A stretch of 64,000 bases of DNA, from contig NZ_JBGMWH010000015.1 in NCBI RefSeq assembly GCF_041514305.1, positions 25,486 through 89,485 of the forward strand, read 5' to 3'. Positions within the stretch are counted from its first letter, which is position 1; the number at the start of each line of letters is the position of its first letter. The stretch is from Salinarimonas chemoclinalis. GTDB taxonomy: Bacteria > Pseudomonadota > Alphaproteobacteria > Rhizobiales > Beijerinckiaceae. Below, piece by piece: positions 61,896 to 64,000 of this stretch. The notes under the pieces were generated by a model. The model was not told the origin of the DNA and made no database searches. It saw only the letters and a program-made list of their open reading frames with translations. The translations under genes were made by a program, and so were the position numbers.

Positions 61896-62372
61896 ATGAC
61901 CGCGACGCAGATGATCGACAAGCCCGCGCCCGCCTCCGGCGAGACGCCAGACGCCGTGCGCGTCTGGCTGCGATTCGTGCGGCTGCAGCAGCGCCTGTCG
62001 AACGGCATCGCCGCGGAGCTGCGCGCGATCGGGCTGTCGATCCCGCAGTTCGACCTGATCTCGACACTCTCCGAGCGGGAGGGGATCACGCAGGGCGAGC
62101 TGGCGCAGCGCCTCTACGTCACGAAGGGGAACGTCTCCGGGCTCGTCGACCGTCTGGTGGAGGCCGAGCTCGTCGAGCGCCGGCCGATCCCCGGCGACCG
62201 CCGCTCGCACGCGCTCCACCTCACGTCCGCCGGGCGGGAGCGGGCGCGCGAGGGCATCGCCGCCCAGCGCGCCTTCGTCGCGCGCACCCTCGGGCGGCTG
62301 CCGGGCGAGGACGTCGTCGAGCTCGAGCGCATCCTGCGCGCCTGGCGTGACGTCGCCCGCGAGACGCTCTGA
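61896..62372 (+). CDS. MarR-family transcriptional regulator
   Basis: A 158-residue winged-helix regulator. The HTH (about 60-105; TQGELAQRLYVTKGNVSGLVDRL, RPIPGDRRSHALHLT wing) is complete. MarR proteins usually repress nearby efflux or detoxification genes; the patatin-like gene 22 bases downstream is likely cotranscribed. No palindrome of MarR type was clear in the promoter, which overlaps the start codon. Confidence 0.9.
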   Translation: MTATQMIDKPAPASGETPDAVRVWLRFVRLQQRLSNGIAAELRAIGLSIPQFDLISTLSEREGITQGELAQRLYVTKGNVSGLVDRLVEAELVERRPIPGDRRSHALHLTSAGRERAREGIAAQRAFVARTLGRLPGEDVVELERILRAWRDVARETL

Positions 62373-62394
62373 CGGGTGCGGGCGGGTGCGGGCG

Positions 62395-63267
62395 ATGCCG
62401 GGGACGTTCGACGCGATCGCCTTCGCGGGCGGGGGCAACCGCTGCTACTGGCAGGGCGGGTTCTGGGACGTCGCCGGCCCGGCGCTCGGAGCGCCGTCGC
62501 TCGCGGTCGGCGTGAGCGCGGGCGCCTGGGCCGCCTGCTACTCGATGCTCGGCTTCGGCGAGAGCGTGCGCACGATGGTGGTCGAGGGCTGCTCGCGGGG
62601 CGCGCCGAACCTCGACTTTTCAGCGCTCCGCCGTGGCGAGCCGGCGTTCCCGGTGCGCGCCATGTACGGCGAGCTCCTGACCGAGATCCTCGACACCGAC
62701 GCATTCGCCCGGCTGACCGCGCCCGACGCGCCCGACGTGCTGATCGCCGTCGCGCGCCCGCCGCGCCGGCTGCCGCTGGCGCTGGCGGTGCCGCTCGGCA
62801 TGCTCGTCTACCAGCTCGAGAAGGCGGTCGCCAAGCCGGTCCACCCGCGCGGCGGGCGCTGGCTCGGCTTCCGCACGGAGTTCGTGCGCGTGCGCGATCT
62901 CGAGAGCCCGCAGGCGCTCGTCGCCGCGCTGCTGGCGAGCGCGAGCGTGCCGCCGATCATGCCGATCGGCCTCGTCGCCGGCGCGCCGGCGCTCGACGGC
63001 GGGCTCGTCGACAACGTGCCGGTGGAGCCGCTGAGCGCGGTCGAGGCCCGGGGCGGGCGCACGCTCGTGCTCGTCACGCGGCGCTACGCCAGGCTCCCGG
63101 AGGTGCCGGGGCGCACGTACGTGCAGCCGTCCCGGCGCATCGCGGTGGGGCAGTTCGACGTGACACGGCCCGCGGCGATCGAGGAGACCTACGCGCTCGG
63201 GCGCGCGGACGGCGCGGCCTTCGTCGCCGAGCTGCGGGCCGGGGAGGGCGCGCACGCCGCCGGGTGA
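62395..63267 (+). CDS. patatin-like phospholipase family protein
   Basis: A 290-residue lipid acyl hydrolase-like protein. Oxyanion motif AFAGGGNRC (about 9-17), nucleophile serine in VGVSAGAWA (about 38-46) and catalytic Asp in LDGGLVDNVP (about 199-208) form a complete Ser-Asp dyad. A hydrophobic stretch (about 122-140) may touch membrane. ATG 62395 was chosen; the open frame begins earlier inside marR. The substrate lipid is unknown. Confidence 0.88.
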   Translation: MPGTFDAIAFAGGGNRCYWQGGFWDVAGPALGAPSLAVGVSAGAWAACYSMLGFGESVRTMVVEGCSRGAPNLDFSALRRGEPAFPVRAMYGELLTEILDTDAFARLTAPDAPDVLIAVARPPRRLPLALAVPLGMLVYQLEKAVAKPVHPRGGRWLGFRTEFVRVRDLESPQALVAALLASASVPPIMPIGLVAGAPALDGGLVDNVPVEPLSAVEARGGRTLVLVTRRYARLPEVPGRTYVQPSRRIAVGQFDVTRPAAIEETYALGRADGAAFVAELRAGEGAHAAG

Positions 63268-63341
63268 GGCCGGGCGGGGGCGAGGCTCGGCGTCGCGTGG
63301 CGAGCGGGAACTCGTCGGGGCGGCGCGCTTTGGCAGGCCTG

Positions 63342-63385
63342 ATCCCGAGAGAAACTCATCCCGAGAGAAACACTCCTCGAGAGAC
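63342..63385 (+). repeat. tandem 16-base repeat upstream of the PRC-barrel gene
   Basis: ATCCCGAGAGAAACTC (63342-63357) followed by ATCCCGAGAGAAACAC (63358-63373) and a degenerate third copy (TCCTCGAGAGACA). It lies directly before the PRC-barrel start codon. Confidence 0.6.
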
Positions 63386-63397
63386 ATGGAGCCTCCG

Positions 63398-63832
63398 ATG
63401 CCCGCCCACCGCCTTCTCCTCGCCGCGCTCCTCGCGGGCGCCGCGCCGCTCGCCGCCGCGCCCACGCTCGCCCAGGACGCGATGCCGCTCGAGGACCTCG
63501 GGGGTGCGATCTCCGACGCCGCCTCCGCGCTCGAGGACGCCGGCGAGGACGCGCTCCTGGTGCGCGACCTCCTCGGCATGGAGCTGACGGATCCCTCCGG
63601 CGAGACGGCGGGGACGGTGCGGGACTTCGTCGTCGTCCCCGGCGGGCGCCTCGTCGCGGCGCTGGTCGAGACGCCGGACGGCGCGCGCGTGCCGGTGCCC
63701 TTCGCGGCGATCAAGCTCGCGGATCGGGGCGAGACGGCCAGGGCGACCCTCTCGCGGCCGCTGTCGGAGGTGACCGCGAGCGACGGGTTCGAGGCCCTCG
63801 AGGAAGCGATGCCGGAAGGGACGGACGGCTGA
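63398..63832 (+). CDS. exported PRC-barrel domain protein
   Basis: A 144-residue protein with a Sec signal peptide (about 1-26, ending APTLAQDA) and a PRC-barrel-like domain (about 50-115; LLGMELTDPSGETAGTVRDFVVVPGGRLVAALVE as its first half). The ATG at 63398 has GGAG six bases upstream; ATG 63386 is an in-frame alternative. Periplasmic PRC-barrel proteins are common in Hyphomicrobiales and often stress-linked; ligand unknown. Confidence 0.82.
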   Translation: MPAHRLLLAALLAGAAPLAAAPTLAQDAMPLEDLGGAISDAASALEDAGEDALLVRDLLGMELTDPSGETAGTVRDFVVVPGGRLVAALVETPDGARVPVPFAAIKLADRGETARATLSRPLSEVTASDGFEALEEAMPEGTDG

Positions 63833-64000
63833 GACCGCGCTGCCACGGCGGACGGCGCGTGCCTGCGCAGGCGGGCACGCCACGGGAACAACCCTCTTGA
63901 ATCGTGGATCGAACGCGGCTAAGCGGGCGGCCACGTCGCCCGAAGCCGCGCGAGCGCGCGCGTGCGCAGGGCACATCGAGCGCACGTCAGGAAGAGAGCG

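Noticed and set aside
63833..64000. Minus-strand frame at the right edge
   Set aside because: It is Arg/Ala-rich, antisense to the PRC-barrel gene over part of its length and has no recognisable domain; the edge may hold only an upstream region of the next gene.

Overview
The window is a continuous stretch of very GC-rich chromosome (roughly 70% G+C by eye). It carries about 65 tightly packed genes, with no rRNA, tRNA, CRISPR array, insertion sequence or phage gene that I could recognise. Several features point to an alphaproteobacterium, probably of the Hyphomicrobiales (Rhizobiales): the order rpsF-rpsR-DUF2232-rplI, a groESL operon with a CIRCE element, an RpiR-type inositol repressor with GGAA-N6-TTCC operators, iolC fused to a DUF2090 domain, a LysR/DUF1127 divergent pair and an EcfG-like stress promoter. 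A fused glycine/sarcosine plus dimethylglycine methyltransferase suggests glycine betaine synthesis and so a salt-tolerant lifestyle. A Salinarimonas-like organism would fit, but that is inference.

Layout. 1-5.1 kb: ketone-body CoA transferase (scoBA); a K+ channel and a DUF1127 protein that appear to be transcribed from a SoxR-controlled promoter divergent from soxR; a small membrane protein; an HmoA-like monooxygenase; an acyl-CoA dehydrogenase. 5.5-12.7 kb: a sodium:solute symporter with its DUF4212 partner, followed by a cNMP/CBS/DUF294 nucleotidyltransferase-like protein, a membrane protein, a receiver-only response regulator and a membrane sensor fused to a DnaQ-like exonuclease. This looks like an uptake-plus-signalling module. 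12.9-15.5 kb: a sulfonate/nitrate-type ABC transporter behind a promoter buried in a palindrome. 15.8-20.8 kb: TetR repressor, membrane fusion protein and RND pump. 20.8-25.3 kb: RpiR regulator, TRAP transporter (DctPQM) and an Asp/Glu/hydantoin racemase-like protein that lacks both catalytic cysteines.

25.4-37.4 kb is a myo-inositol catabolic island. One long leftward operon (sugar ABC transporter, then iolC-DUF2090, iolD, iolE, iolB) faces a divergent iolR/iolG region, with a second Gfo/Idh dehydrogenase after iolG. Three matching operators tie transport and catabolism to IolR. Three copies of a ~160-bp GC-rich intergenic repeat lie in and beside this island. 37.4-42.3 kb: SixA-like phosphatase, YcjX/YcjF pair and an alpha-glucosidase. 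42.6-44.8 kb: groESL. 44.8-51.2 kb: two EamA exporters around an AraC regulator, a DUF2306-like protein, a DUF815 ATPase and the betaine methyltransferase fusion.

52-56.3 kb: yajC-secD-secF with a Mth938-like protein and a squalene/phytoene synthase-family protein. 56.3-59.1 kb: divergent LysE/Lrp pair, LysR/DUF1127 pair and a DUF3008 stress protein. 59.2-61.6 kb: ribosomal protein operon for S6, S18 and L9. 61.9-63.8 kb: a probably leaderless marR, a patatin-like lipase and a PRC-barrel exported protein. Bases 1-34 and 63833-64000 hold no gene I can support.
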